Part shown: positions 40,487 to 53,100 of the stretch, one piece after another
Position numbering within the stretch: position 1 is the stretch's first letter
Layout: each line of letters begins with the position of its first letter
Assembly: GCA_002840095.1 (NCBI GenBank)
Contig: PGZL01000005.1
Coordinates: 62,001 to 126,000 of the forward strand
DNA: 64,000 nt
Direction of reading: 5' to 3'
Source: Gammaproteobacteria bacterium HGW-Gammaproteobacteria-1
GTDB lineage: Bacteria > Pseudomonadota > Gammaproteobacteria > Thiohalomonadales > Thiohalomonadaceae
Position numbers and translations under genes: made by a program
The notes under the pieces: model-generated
Databases searched by the model: none
What the model saw: the letters and a program-made list of their open reading frames with translations, nothing else
Told to the model about the DNA's origin: nothing

Positions 40487-40606
40487 GAGGAAAGATACAA
40501 GAGAAAAGATACAAGGGAAGGACCTCGTTGTGCTCGCGCTGTCTGAAATAACCGTGTGCGTAGCGCGTTCGCCCTCTTGTATCTTTCCTCTTTCCTCTTG
40601 TATCTG
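40487..40606. repeat. GATACAAG-word inverted element between accA and tilS
   Basis: The left arm (40487-40517) contains two 13-14 nt AAAGATACAAGAG words. The right arm (40572-40606) is the complementary run of CTTGTATCTTTCCTC words. The loop is about 55 nt. The right arm ends 8 nt before the tilS GTG start. Confidence 0.85.
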
Positions 40607-40613
40607 GGTTTAA

Positions 40614-43631
<3,018 letters not shown>

Positions 43632-43632
<1 letters not shown>

Positions 43633-44462
43633 TGAAGCTGTGCGGTTTCGAGGCGGGCCTGGACCAGCCGCTGTTCCTCATCGCCGGGCCCTGCGTCATC
43701 GAGAGCGAACAGCTGGTGCTGGACGTCGCCGGCCGCATGCAGGAAATCTGCGCCAAACTCGGCATGCCGTACATCTTCAAGGCCTCCTTCGACAAGGCCA
43801 ACCGCACCTCCGGTGGCAGTTTCCGCGGTCCCGGCCTGGAGTTGGGCCTGCGCATCCTGGAGCAGGTGAAGAAGCAGTACGGCCTGCCGGTGCTCACCGA
43901 CGTGCACGAAGACAGCCCGCTCAATGAAGTGGCCGCGGTGGTGGACGTATTGCAGACCCCGGCCTTTCTCTGCCGCCAGACCAATTTCATCCAGAACGTG
44001 GCGCGCCAGGGCCGGCCGGTGAACATCAAGAAGGGCCAGTTTCTCGCCCCCTGGGACATGAAGAACGTGGTGGACAAGGCGCGCGCGACGGGCAATGAGC
44101 AGATCATGGCCTGCGAACGCGGCGTTTCCTTCGGCTACAATACCCTGATTTCCGACATGCGCGGTCTGGCTATCATGCGCGACACCGGGTGCCCGGTGGT
44201 GTTCGACGCCACCCATTCGGTGCAGCAGCCCGGCGGCCTCGGCGGCGCCTCGGGCGGCCAGCGCCAGTTCGTGCCGGTACTGGCGCGCGCGGCAGTGGCC
44301 AGCGGTATCGCCGGATTGTTCATGGAAACCCATCCCGACCCGGACAAGGGGCTCTCCGACGGCCCCAACATGTGGCCGCTGCACCTGATGGAAGAACTGC
44401 TGGAAGGCCTCCAGGCCATCGATGCCCAGGTAAAGCAGCGCCGCTGGCTGGAACAGATTTAA
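43632..44462 (+). CDS. kdsA: 3-deoxy-8-phosphooctulonate (Kdo-8-P) synthase
   Basis: Condenses PEP with arabinose 5-phosphate for the LPS core sugar Kdo. The 276-aa TIM barrel has [13 protein letters not shown] at the N-terminus, [33 protein letters not shown] and [12 protein letters not shown]. It is one-base coupled to pyrG, the order also found in E. coli relatives (pyrG-kdsA-eno). Confidence 0.97.
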
Positions 44463-44465
44463 TTT

Positions 44466-44621
44466 TTCACCGTAAAGACGCCAAGAATGCAATGAACTTG
44501 AAAACCTCCGCCGCAGAGACGCGGAGACACAGAGGAAACACAAGCAATCTTCTTTTCTCTGCGCCTCTGCGTCTCTGCGGCAGATTAGGTTTGTTCATTT
44601 TATTCGTGTCCTTGCGGTGAA
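44466..44621. repeat. Nested repeat element between kdsA and eno
   Basis: The inner arms are CGCAGAGAC-type words (44508-44534 and 44557-44583). The outer arms are imperfect: TTCACCGTAAAGACGCCAAG (from 44466) pairs with CTTGCGGTGAA (44611-44621) and TTTATTCGTGTC. This is the same nested plan as the island at 31241-31465: an A-rich CGCAAAG/CGCCAAG outer stem around a CGCAGAG inner stem. Confidence 0.8.
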
Positions 44622-44647
44622 CCGATTTTAAAAAGACTAAGCGATAA

Positions 44648-45958
<1,311 letters not shown>

Positions 45959-45969
45959 GAACCACCGTC

Positions 45970-45997
45970 ATTATCCCGGCCTGACGGCCGGGATAAT
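45970..45997. terminator. Perfect 12-bp hairpin between eno and ftsB
   Basis: ATTATCCCGGCC (45970-45981) and GGCCGGGATAAT (45986-45997) with a TGAC loop form a strong stem just after the eno stop and 12 nt before the ftsB ATG. There is no T tract, so full termination is doubtful. It may protect the eno mRNA 3' end or limit ftsB translation. Confidence 0.5.
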
Positions 45998-46009
45998 CCG
46001 GCTCCCATC

Positions 46010-46309
46010 ATGAAGCGGCTCGTTGTCGCCATACTCGTCACCCTCCTGCTGGTATTGCAGTACCGTCTCTGGTTCAGTGACGGCGGTCTGGTCAAAATGT
46101 GGCAGCTGTCCGAGTCGCTGGAAGCGCAGAAGCAGGAAAACGCCCGTCTGCTCGAGCGCAACCGCGCCCTGGAAGCGGAAGTCATCGATCTCAAGCAGGG
46201 CCTGCAGGCCATCGAGGAGCGCGCCCGCACCGAGCTGGGCATGGTGAAGAAGGATGAAACCTTCTTCCAGGTCATCGATGAACCCAAAACGGCCGGGGCC
46301 TCCCAATGA
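46010..46309 (+). CDS. ftsB: Cell division protein FtsB
   Basis: The 99-aa bitopic divisome protein has a short cytoplasmic N-terminus, one membrane helix (~4-20), a leucine-zipper-like coiled coil (~28-70) and a periplasmic tail with RTELGMVKKDETFFQVID, typical of FtsB. It forms the FtsQLB complex. Gene order eno-ftsB-ispD is conserved in gammaproteobacteria. No SD is visible; the 12-bp hairpin occupies the usual position. Confidence 0.92.
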   Translation: MKRLVVAILVTLLLVLQYRLWFSDGGLVKMWQLSESLEAQKQENARLLERNRALEAEVIDLKQGLQAIEERARTELGMVKKDETFFQVIDEPKTAGASQ

Positions 46310-46338
46310 CGCCCCCGTGTTCCAAATCACCTGATGGA

Positions 46339-46420
46339 GGATGGGGAGAGCGCAGCGAAACCCATCGTTCCGGGGCAGGAGAGTCAAAACCCGATGGGTT
46401 TCGCTGCGCTCTACCCATCC
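46339..46420. repeat. 29-bp near-perfect inverted repeat between ftsB and ispD
   Basis: The arms at 46339-46367 and 46392-46420 match at 28 of 29 positions and contain GGATGGG..AGAGCGCAGCGAAACCCATCG in both orientations, with a 24-nt loop. It is not built of short words, unlike the islands further left. A partial relative lies inside the 31241-31465 island. Similar sequences are common between genes in many gammaproteobacteria. Confidence 0.85.
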
Positions 46421-46445
46421 TACAATCGCGGGAAGGGTGTGCCCG

Positions 46446-47129
46446 ATGAAACACTGGGTCGTCATCCCCGCCGCCGGCGTCGGCGCCCGCATGAAGGCCG
46501 ATCGCCCCAAGCAATACCTGCCGCTGCGCGGCAGGACCGTCATCGAACACACCCTGTCTTGCTTTACCCACCATCCCGCCATCGCCGGTATCGTTGTGGC
46601 GCTGTCGCCGGACGATCCGTACTGGCCCGGCCTGCGCATCGATTCACCGGTGCCGCTGCACGTTGCCGCCGGTGGCCAGGAGCGCTGCCACTCCGTGCTC
46701 AATGCACTGCGTCTGTTGGCGCAGCACGCCGATGCCAACGACTGGGTGCTGGTGCACGACGCCGCGCGCCCGTGCCTTACCTGCGCCGACATCGACAAGT
46801 TGTGTGCAGAACTGTGCGATGACGAGGTAGGCGGCATACTCGCCGTGCCGGTACGCGACACCATGAAGCGCGCCGACGGGGAAGGGCGCATCAGCGCCAC
46901 CGAAGATCGCAACGGGCTGTGGCACGCGCTGACGCCGCAGATGTTCCGCCTGGGCCTGCTGACGCAGGCACTGGAGCAGGCCCTGGCCGACGGCTTCGTC
47001 GTCACCGACGAGGCCTCGGCGGTGGAGCATGCGGGACTGCGGCCGAAACTGGTGGAAGGCCGCGCCGACAACATCAAGGTGACGCGGCCGGAGGATTTGG
47101 CGCTGGCGGAGTTTTTTCTCAGCCGTTGA
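46446..47129 (+). CDS. ispD: 2-C-methyl-D-erythritol 4-phosphate cytidylyltransferase
   Basis: MEP pathway step 3. The 227-aa protein has the nucleotidyltransferase motif VIPAAGVGARMKADRPKQYL at the N-terminus, VLVHDAARPC near residue 103, and the C-terminal VTRPEDLALAEFFL. An AAGGG lies near the proper distance from the ATG. Normally ispF follows directly; here it lies 10.7 kb downstream. The last codons and stop fall in an 18-nt tandem duplication. Confidence 0.96.
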   Translation: MKHWVVIPAAGVGARMKADRPKQYLPLRGRTVIEHTLSCFTHHPAIAGIVVALSPDDPYWPGLRIDSPVPLHVAAGGQERCHSVLNALRLLAQHADANDWVLVHDAARPCLTCADIDKLCAELCDDEVGGILAVPVRDTMKRADGEGRISATEDRNGLWHALTPQMFRLGLLTQALEQALADGFVVTDEASAVEHAGLRPKLVEGRADNIKVTRPEDLALAEFFLSR

Positions 47130-47155
47130 CGGTCGCGCAGCCGTTGACGGTCGCG
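47120..47155. repeat. 18-nt tandem duplication at the ispD 3' end
   Basis: CAGCCGTTGACGGTCGCG occurs twice in direct tandem (47120-47137 and 47138-47155). The ispD stop lies in the first copy. It marks the left edge of the accessory block. Confidence 0.9.
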
Positions 47156-47183
47156 ACCTATCAGTATCGCGAGAGAGGCTGTT

Positions 47184-47208
47184 GTAGGAGCGGATCGTAT
47201 CCGCGATG
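47184..47208. repeat. GTAGGAGCGGAT palindromic element
   Basis: GTAGGAGCGGAT, a CGT loop and ATCCGC form a short hairpin (stem 47190-47195 and 47199-47204). This is a widespread proteobacterial intergenic motif; here it is a single copy. Confidence 0.6.
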
Positions 47209-47262
47209 GTTTTGTGCGCTACGCGCGGTTTTATTTTGATGCGGGGAGCCGCCCCGCGCGCG

Positions 47263-47296
47263 GGTTACTTTCTTTGCTCCGCCAAAGAAAGTAACC
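47263..47296. repeat. 14-bp perfect palindrome of the TTACTTTCTTTG type
   Basis: GGTTACTTTCTTTG (47263-47276) pairs perfectly with CAAAGAAAGTAACC (47283-47296), loop CTCCGC. The downstream CAAAGAAAGGCGG extension is typical of a repeat I recognise from many proteobacterial intergenic regions. Function unknown. Confidence 0.8.
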
Positions 47297-47599
47297 AAAG
47301 AAAGGCGGACCCGATTGCCGCGCCCTGCGGGTGCCCTGCGCTTCATTCGGCACATCCCTGTGCCTCACCCTTCGGGCAGCCTGCGGCTGTGCAAATCGGC
47401 AATCCTGCCGCTTTGTTTCGCCCGAATCGGCGCTCGCCTACGCGCCGTCCCTGGCGCGAAGGCGAGGACATGCCATCCATGGCATGTCCCCTTCGGGCTT
47501 ATCCCGATTCGGGCTGCGATGCTCGGCGCAGCAGACGGGGAGAAGACCGAAGTCAAAGACAAAACACAAGAACCCGAAACCAACAGACCGGTCTCGTAG

Positions 47600-47616
47600 G
47601 GTGCGCTCTGCGCACC
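47600..47616. repeat. Short GGTGCGC palindrome
   Basis: GGTGCGC-TCT-GCGCACC forms a 7-bp stem with a 3-nt loop, preceded by CGTA. It is a commonly dispersed motif type, here in one copy. Confidence 0.55.
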
Positions 47617-47721
47617 ATTATCCGCGCGATGAGCCAATGAAGTCCCTTTTGCCCCGGTCTGAACCTGGTGTCGACGTCGAATACGTTTGCCATATATTGG
47701 GATATCCCCAAAGTTGCAGTT

Positions 47722-47798
47722 CGTAGTGTGGATAAGCGGAGCGCATCCACCATCAACGGCGACGAATTGGCGGATGCGCTTCGCTTATCCACCCTACG
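47722..47798. repeat. 27-bp inverted repeat of the GTGGATAAGCG type
   Basis: The arms at 47722-47748 and 47772-47798 match at 25 of 27 positions and carry GTGGATAAGCGnAGCGCATCC in both orientations, bounded by CGTAG and CTACG. The 23-nt loop is CACCATCAACGGCG-like. It lies ~60 nt past the pbpC stop. Confidence 0.85.
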
Positions 47799-47856
47799 TC
47801 AGGGCCCATCGCCGCCGCCGTTTACGGAACACTGCGATAGGCAACCTTTCCGTCTG

Positions 47857-50190
47857 TCACCGGAAATTCTCTTCCGGCTCCACCGTAAATTCCAAGGTAT
47901 CGCTCATCCCCGCCTGGTCGGTCACGGCCAGCTGATATTTGCCGGGCTCGGGCATCGGCAGTTTCAGGACATCGCCCTGGCTTTCCAGCAGTTCGCCGTT
48001 GAGGAACCAGTACCACTGCGGTTGGCCGCCGACGGCGCGGAAGCCGAGCAGGGGTTGTTCGGCGGTGGTGGCGTGGCGTTTGAGGCGGGCCTTTTTGTCC
48101 AGGCCGATGATCTGCACCGGGGTTTCGCTGAGCAGGCCGGCGCTGTGCTTGCAGCGGGGATCGAGCGGCGGGATGCGGGTGTTGGTACGCCATTTGGCCG
48201 GCAGCCAGCTTTGCAGGGGGGCGGGCCAGACGGGGAGCGTTGTTTCGGCTGAGGCGATGTTGCAGCCGAGGGCGGTGCGCAGCCCGCTGTCGCCGGCCAG
48301 GCGCAGGGTGAGGTAGGGGTTGGGGATCAGCGGCGACTGCGCGACGCTGCCCATGAAGGTGGCAGGGATGACGTCGTCCACTATCCATGCCTGGCGTTGT
48401 TCGTCGCACAGTTGCGGCGTTTCCTGGCCGGTGGGCCAGCAGATGGCTTTGCGGCTGACGTTGGCCGGTCTGGCGGGAAGTCCCGGGCCGCTGTTGGGCA
48501 GGATGGCGGCGGCGGCACGCAGGATCGGCACGGCGGTGTAGCTGCCGTAGTGGCCGGTCATGGCGGCGTTGTCGGGGCGTCCCACCCAGACGCCGATGGT
48601 GTGATGCCTGCCGACGCCGATGGCCCAGGCGTCGCGGTTGCCGTAGCTGGTGCCGGTTTTGATGGCGAGCCCCTGCTGCCAGGTGGTCTCTTCGCGGCGG
48701 TGGGAGAGGATGTCGCGGATGATCCAGGCGCTGCCGGGGCTGAGCAGTCTGCGTTTTTGCAACGGGTCGTCGGGGGTCAGGCGCGGCACGATGGCGTAGC
48801 CGTCGTTGCCCAGGGCGCTGTAGAGCCCCAGCAGGCGTTCCAGGTTGGTGGCCACGCCGCCGAGGGCGATGGCGAGACTGGGCGTGGCGCCCGGCGGCAG
48901 GTGGAGGCCCGCGCCGGCGGTCTGCATGCGGGCGAAGAAGTGGGCCGGGTCGAGTCGCTCCAGCACCTGGACGGCGGGCACGTTGAGCGAGAGTTGCAGC
49001 GCGTGGCTGACGCTGACCGGGCCGGAGAAGCCGCGGCTGAAATTCAGCGGGCGGTAGTCGCCGAAGGCTAGCGGGGCATCCAGCAGCAGGCTTTCGCTGT
49101 GGATCAGGCCCTCGTCCATGGCCATGCCGTAGATGAACGGCTTGAGCGTCGAGCCGGGGGAGCGCTCGGCGGTGACCATGTCGATGTAGCCGAAGCGTTC
49201 CATGTCGCCGAGGCCGGCGGAGCCGAGATAGGCGACCACCTTGCCGCTGCCGTGTTCCATCACCTCGATGGCCAGCGAGGCGTGCTGCGGCAGCTGGTGG
49301 AGCTGTTCGCGGGCCAGTGTTTCCAGACGGCGTTGCAGCTGGCGGTCGATGAAGGCGGTGACGCGGTGGTCGGTGGTGTTGCGCCCGATGAGCCGCCGCG
49401 CCAGCAGCGGGGCCAGCGGCTTGAGATGCGGCGGGGTGGCGGCGACGCCTTCGAGCTTGGCGTCGGCGGCCTCCTCCGGGCTGAGCAGGCCGAACTCGAC
49501 CAGCCGGTCCAGCACCTTGTCGCGCTGCAAGCGCGCGCGCTCCGGATAGCGGTCGGGACGGTAGCGGCTGGGCGCCTGCGGCAGCACCGCCAGCAGCGCC
49601 CCCTGGGCGCGGGTGAGGCGGGCGGCGGGATAGCCGAAGTAACTGCGGCTGGCCGCTTCCACGCCTTGCAAGGGGCCGCCGAAGGGGGCGTGGTTGATGT
49701 AGTAGGTGAGGATCTCGTCCTTGCTGTAGTGCAGTTCCAGTTGCAGGGCACGGACGATCTGCCGCAGCTTGTCGCCGATGCCGCCGTGGCCGGGATAGCG
49801 GATGCGTGCCACCTGCATGGTGAGGGTGGAGCCGCCGGAGACGATATGGCCGTGGCGCAGCCACTGCCAGGCGGCCCGCAGCAGGGACAAGGGATTGACG
49901 CCGAGGTGGTGGTAGAACCAGCGGTCCTCGTAGCCGATGAGCGTCTGCACATAATCGGGCGAGACCTGATCGAGGCCGACCTGGTAGCGCCATTCGCCGT
50001 TCTGATCGGCAAAGGCGCGCAGCGGCTCACCGCGGCTGTCGACCACCACGCGGGCGGTGCTGAGCGGCTGCAGATCGACCGGCGCCCACAGATCGATGAG
50101 CAGCAATGCGCAGACAAGAATGCCGGCCGCAATAAAAACGGGCCTGGCGTAATGCCAGGCCCGCTTGCCCAGGGCGGTTGCTGCCGGCAC
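47857..50190 (-). CDS. pbpC: Penicillin-binding protein 1C
   Basis: Bifunctional peptidoglycan glycosyltransferase/transpeptidase-like protein of 777 aa. One N-terminal membrane helix (~17-35) is followed by the GT51 domain with E88 (GYEDRWFYHH) and GGSTLTMQVAR at 119-129. The penicillin-binding domain has S347-x-x-K350 (SPGSTLKPF) and K511-T-G (IKTGTSYGNRDAW), and the C-terminus is a BiPBP_C domain. The start is GTG at 50190, 3 nt after the macroglobulin stop, so the two are coupled. The same pairing occurs in E. coli (yfhM-pbpC). Confidence 0.95.
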   Translation of the reverse strand: MPAATALGKRAWHYARPVFIAAGILVCALLLIDLWAPVDLQPLSTARVVVDSRGEPLRAFADQNGEWRYQVGLDQVSPDYVQTLIGYEDRWFYHHLGVNPLSLLRAAWQWLRHGHIVSGGSTLTMQVARIRYPGHGGIGDKLRQIVRALQLELHYSKDEILTYYINHAPFGGPLQGVEAASRSYFGYPAARLTRAQGALLAVLPQAPSRYRPDRYPERARLQRDKVLDRLVEFGLLSPEEAADAKLEGVAATPPHLKPLAPLLARRLIGRNTTDHRVTAFIDRQLQRRLETLAREQLHQLPQHASLAIEVMEHGSGKVVAYLGSAGLGDMERFGYIDMVTAERSPGSTLKPFIYGMAMDEGLIHSESLLLDAPLAFGDYRPLNFSRGFSGPVSVSHALQLSLNVPAVQVLERLDPAHFFARMQTAGAGLHLPPGATPSLAIALGGVATNLERLLGLYSALGNDGYAIVPRLTPDDPLQKRRLLSPGSAWIIRDILSHRREETTWQQGLAIKTGTSYGNRDAWAIGVGRHHTIGVWVGRPDNAAMTGHYGSYTAVPILRAAAAILPNSGPGLPARPANVSRKAICWPTGQETPQLCDEQRQAWIVDDVIPATFMGSVAQSPLIPNPYLTLRLAGDSGLRTALGCNIASAETTLPVWPAPLQSWLPAKWRTNTRIPPLDPRCKHSAGLLSETPVQIIGLDKKARLKRHATTAEQPLLGFRAVGGQPQWYWFLNGELLESQGDVLKLPMPEPGKYQLAVTDQAGMSDTLEFTVEPEENFR

Positions 50191-50193
50191 CGG

Positions 50194-53100
50194 TTACTTC
50201 GAGATACGCAGCGTCTCTACCGTGGCGCCGACGGCGTGGTGGTAGGGGCGATACATATCCTCTACGTAGGGCGGCGGCACGCGGTACTCACCGGGGGTGA
50301 CCGCACGGGCCAGATAGAACAGGTCGCGGGAGCCGTACTCTTCCACCGCCAGTGCGGCGACGAAGCGATCGTCGCGATACTCCACGTGCACCACCTCGGC
50401 CTTGTCGCGCCAGTCGGCGAGCTGCTGGCCGTCGACGGCCACCTTGCTCAGGTCGACGCTGGCATTGGCCAGGTTCTGGTTCTCCAGTTCCAGGCCGGCG
50501 GGCAGCAGGTCGACCACCAGGCCGTCCGGCGTGTACTTGCTGGCGGTGACCACCAGTCGCACCACCACCAGCTCGCCGCCTTTGAGTGACTTCAGGTCGA
50601 GCGGCTTGCCGTCGATGTCGAAGTAGTCGCGCCGGATGGTGAAGCCGTCGCCGGAGGGCGCCGGTACGCCCGCCTGGTTGCCGATGATCTCCAGGCTGGC
50701 ATACACGGTGTTCTCGTTCGCGCTTATGGACTGGATGGAATCGAGCTGGTCGAAGCCGAGGATCGTCTTGAACGGCTTCTCCTGCGCGATGCTCTGCCTG
50801 TTCTTCTTCGTCTCGATCAGCGCGAGCAGCTTTTCGCCGCCGGCCGTCTTGGAGGCAAGCGCCGCCTTGAACAGCGCGTTGCGCTCCTGCGTGCTGAGCC
50901 AGGGGCGCTGCCGGGTCAGATCGAACAGCTGCAGCAGCATGTCCGCCCTGGCCTCGCCGCGTGAGGCCAGGATGGCGTAGGTGAGCGACAGGTCGCGCAG
51001 GTTGCTGTCGTAGTAGCCCACATAGCGCTCGGCAAACTTCAGCTGGCGCGCCTTGTCGTAGGCCGCCTTGGCGCGCGTGGCGTCGCCCTGCTTATCGAGG
51101 GCAAAGCCCAGCTGGGCCCAGGGCAACGGCGAGTCGTCGAATTTGCCGTCGACGGCATCGTAGAGCCGCCGCAGGTCGGACAGGTTGGTGCGGTTGACCT
51201 TGGCCAGCACGTAGGCGGCGTAGGCGCGGCTGGCGAAGTTGTAGACCTTGGCATCGCTGCTCCAGCGCTGGGCGATGGGCGCCTGTTCGCGCAGGTATTC
51301 GCCGAGGCGGTTCAATGCCTTGTTCACCGCGTCGCCGTCGACCTCGGCACCGGTCATCTTCGCATCGGTGAGGAAGTCGGCGACGTAGACCGTCAGCCAG
51401 CTCAGCTCGTCGCCGTTGCCGTCCCACAGGGTGAAACCGCCGGAGCTGTTCTGCCGCGGCAGGAGCCGCTTGACCGCCTTTTCGATCTGCTCCTTGCGGA
51501 ACGCCTCGGTGTAGTCGGTCTTGAACTCGCTGCGGATCAGCGGCAACAGGTCCATGCGCTGGGCCGCGTCGAGGTCCACCAGTACCCAGGGATAACCCGA
51601 GCTGGTGCTCTGCTCGGTGCAGCCGTACGGATAGTGGAGCAGGTGCCGGAACTGCGAGTTGACGTCGATGGGCGGCTGGTTGGAAAGGATCAGCTGCCCC
51701 TGCACGCTGGCCTGCGCCAGATCGGCGATATCCACCGTGGGGCGCCAGGCCTCGCCGGGATTGATGACGGTCATCTCCTTGCGGGTGACGGCCGGATAGG
51801 CGTAGCGCACGCCCAGGGTCCAGTTGCGTTGCAGCGCGATGGCCTCGTTGCCCTGCCTGTTGTTGCTGACGGTCAACTCGATCAGGCCGTCGCCCACCGC
51901 CGCGGCGGTGATGGGGAAGCGCAGGGTTTGTTTCTTGCCGTCGTCCAGCGCCACCTGCTCATCCCACACCTGGGCGGCGAGGGCGCCGCCGCTGCTCATG
52001 GCGACGCTGAGTTGCTGCGGCGCGCCGCTCATGTTGCTCAGGTCGAGGGTCAGTTCCGATTTGTCATCGACGGCGAGGAAGCGCGGCTTGGACAGCTGCG
52101 TCACCAGTTTGTCGGCCACGGTGGTATTGGCCTCGGCGCTGCCGAAGGTCTGGTCGGACCAGGCGATGGCCATCCAGCGCAGCTTGCCGTTGAACTGCGG
52201 AATGTCCATGGTGACGGTGGCGCGGCCGTCCTTGCCGACGCGCACCGGCGCCGATTGCAGCGACACGATGCGCACGTCGTTCTTCGGCTTGTCGCCGCCG
52301 CGCGAGAGCTCGGCCTCGGACTCGGCGAAGTCGCCACCGAAGCGGTACTGGCTGTAGTTGAAACCGGCGTTCTCGATAATCTGGCCGTAGACGTCGTACA
52401 GGTTGGCTTCATAACGGCGCGGACTGAACAGGTAAGCGACCGGATCCGGCGTCTTGTAGCGGGTGATGTTGAGTACGCCGACATCGACCGCGGCCAGGGT
52501 GACGTAGGTGTTGTCCGGAATGGTGCCGTTGCCGCCGGTAAGCCTGACGACGGCGGCGACCTTCTGTTCCGGTGCAATCTTTTCCGGCACCTCGATGCTC
52601 ACGTCGAAGCCGGCATCGCTGCGGCGCAGCGGCAGATTGACGAAACCGAACGCCCGCTTCGGGGCCACGCTGTGCTTCATGTCGCCGGGGCTGAGGATGG
52701 TGGCGGTGACGTAGATGTCGTGACGCGACCAGTCGCTGTTGACCGGAATGTCGATCACCGTCTTCTCCGCTGCTACGGAACGTTGGCTCACCCACAACAC
52801 GGTGTCGTTGTTCTCCACCGTGATGGTGGCCAGACCGGCGGTGGCGGGGGAGAGCAGCAGGTGGGCGGTGTCGCCGGCCTGGTAACTGTCTTCGCGGAAG
52901 CCCAGGTTGACCTGGTCGGGCTTGAGGGCGTTGCCGTCGGCACTGTTGCCCCACCAATACCAGCGGGTGCGGAAACGGTAGCTGCTGACGATCTGGTTGG
53001 AACCGTCACGCACTTCCAGGCGGTAGTTGCCCCACTTGACCGGTACGGCGATGGACACGGGTTTGTCGGCGCTGAACTTCAGCTTGCCGGAGAAACTTTC

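Larger units (their letters stand above)
47130..47856. other. 727-nt intergenic repeat composite at the left edge of the accessory block
   Basis: I see no credible gene here. The stretch is a string of unrelated palindromic elements: 47184-47208, 47263-47296, a GACATGCCAT/ATGGCATGTC pair around 47470-47490, 47600-47616 and 47722-47798. The reading frames that cross it are low-complexity and Arg/Pro/Cys-rich, of the kind these repeats give by chance. pbpC ends at 47857 on the minus strand. Confidence 0.75.

Noticed and set aside
47206-47640. 144-codon open frame in the repeat composite
   Set aside because: It crosses several palindromic repeats and encodes a Cys/Pro/Arg-rich sequence of the type these repeats give by chance; no SD or domain.
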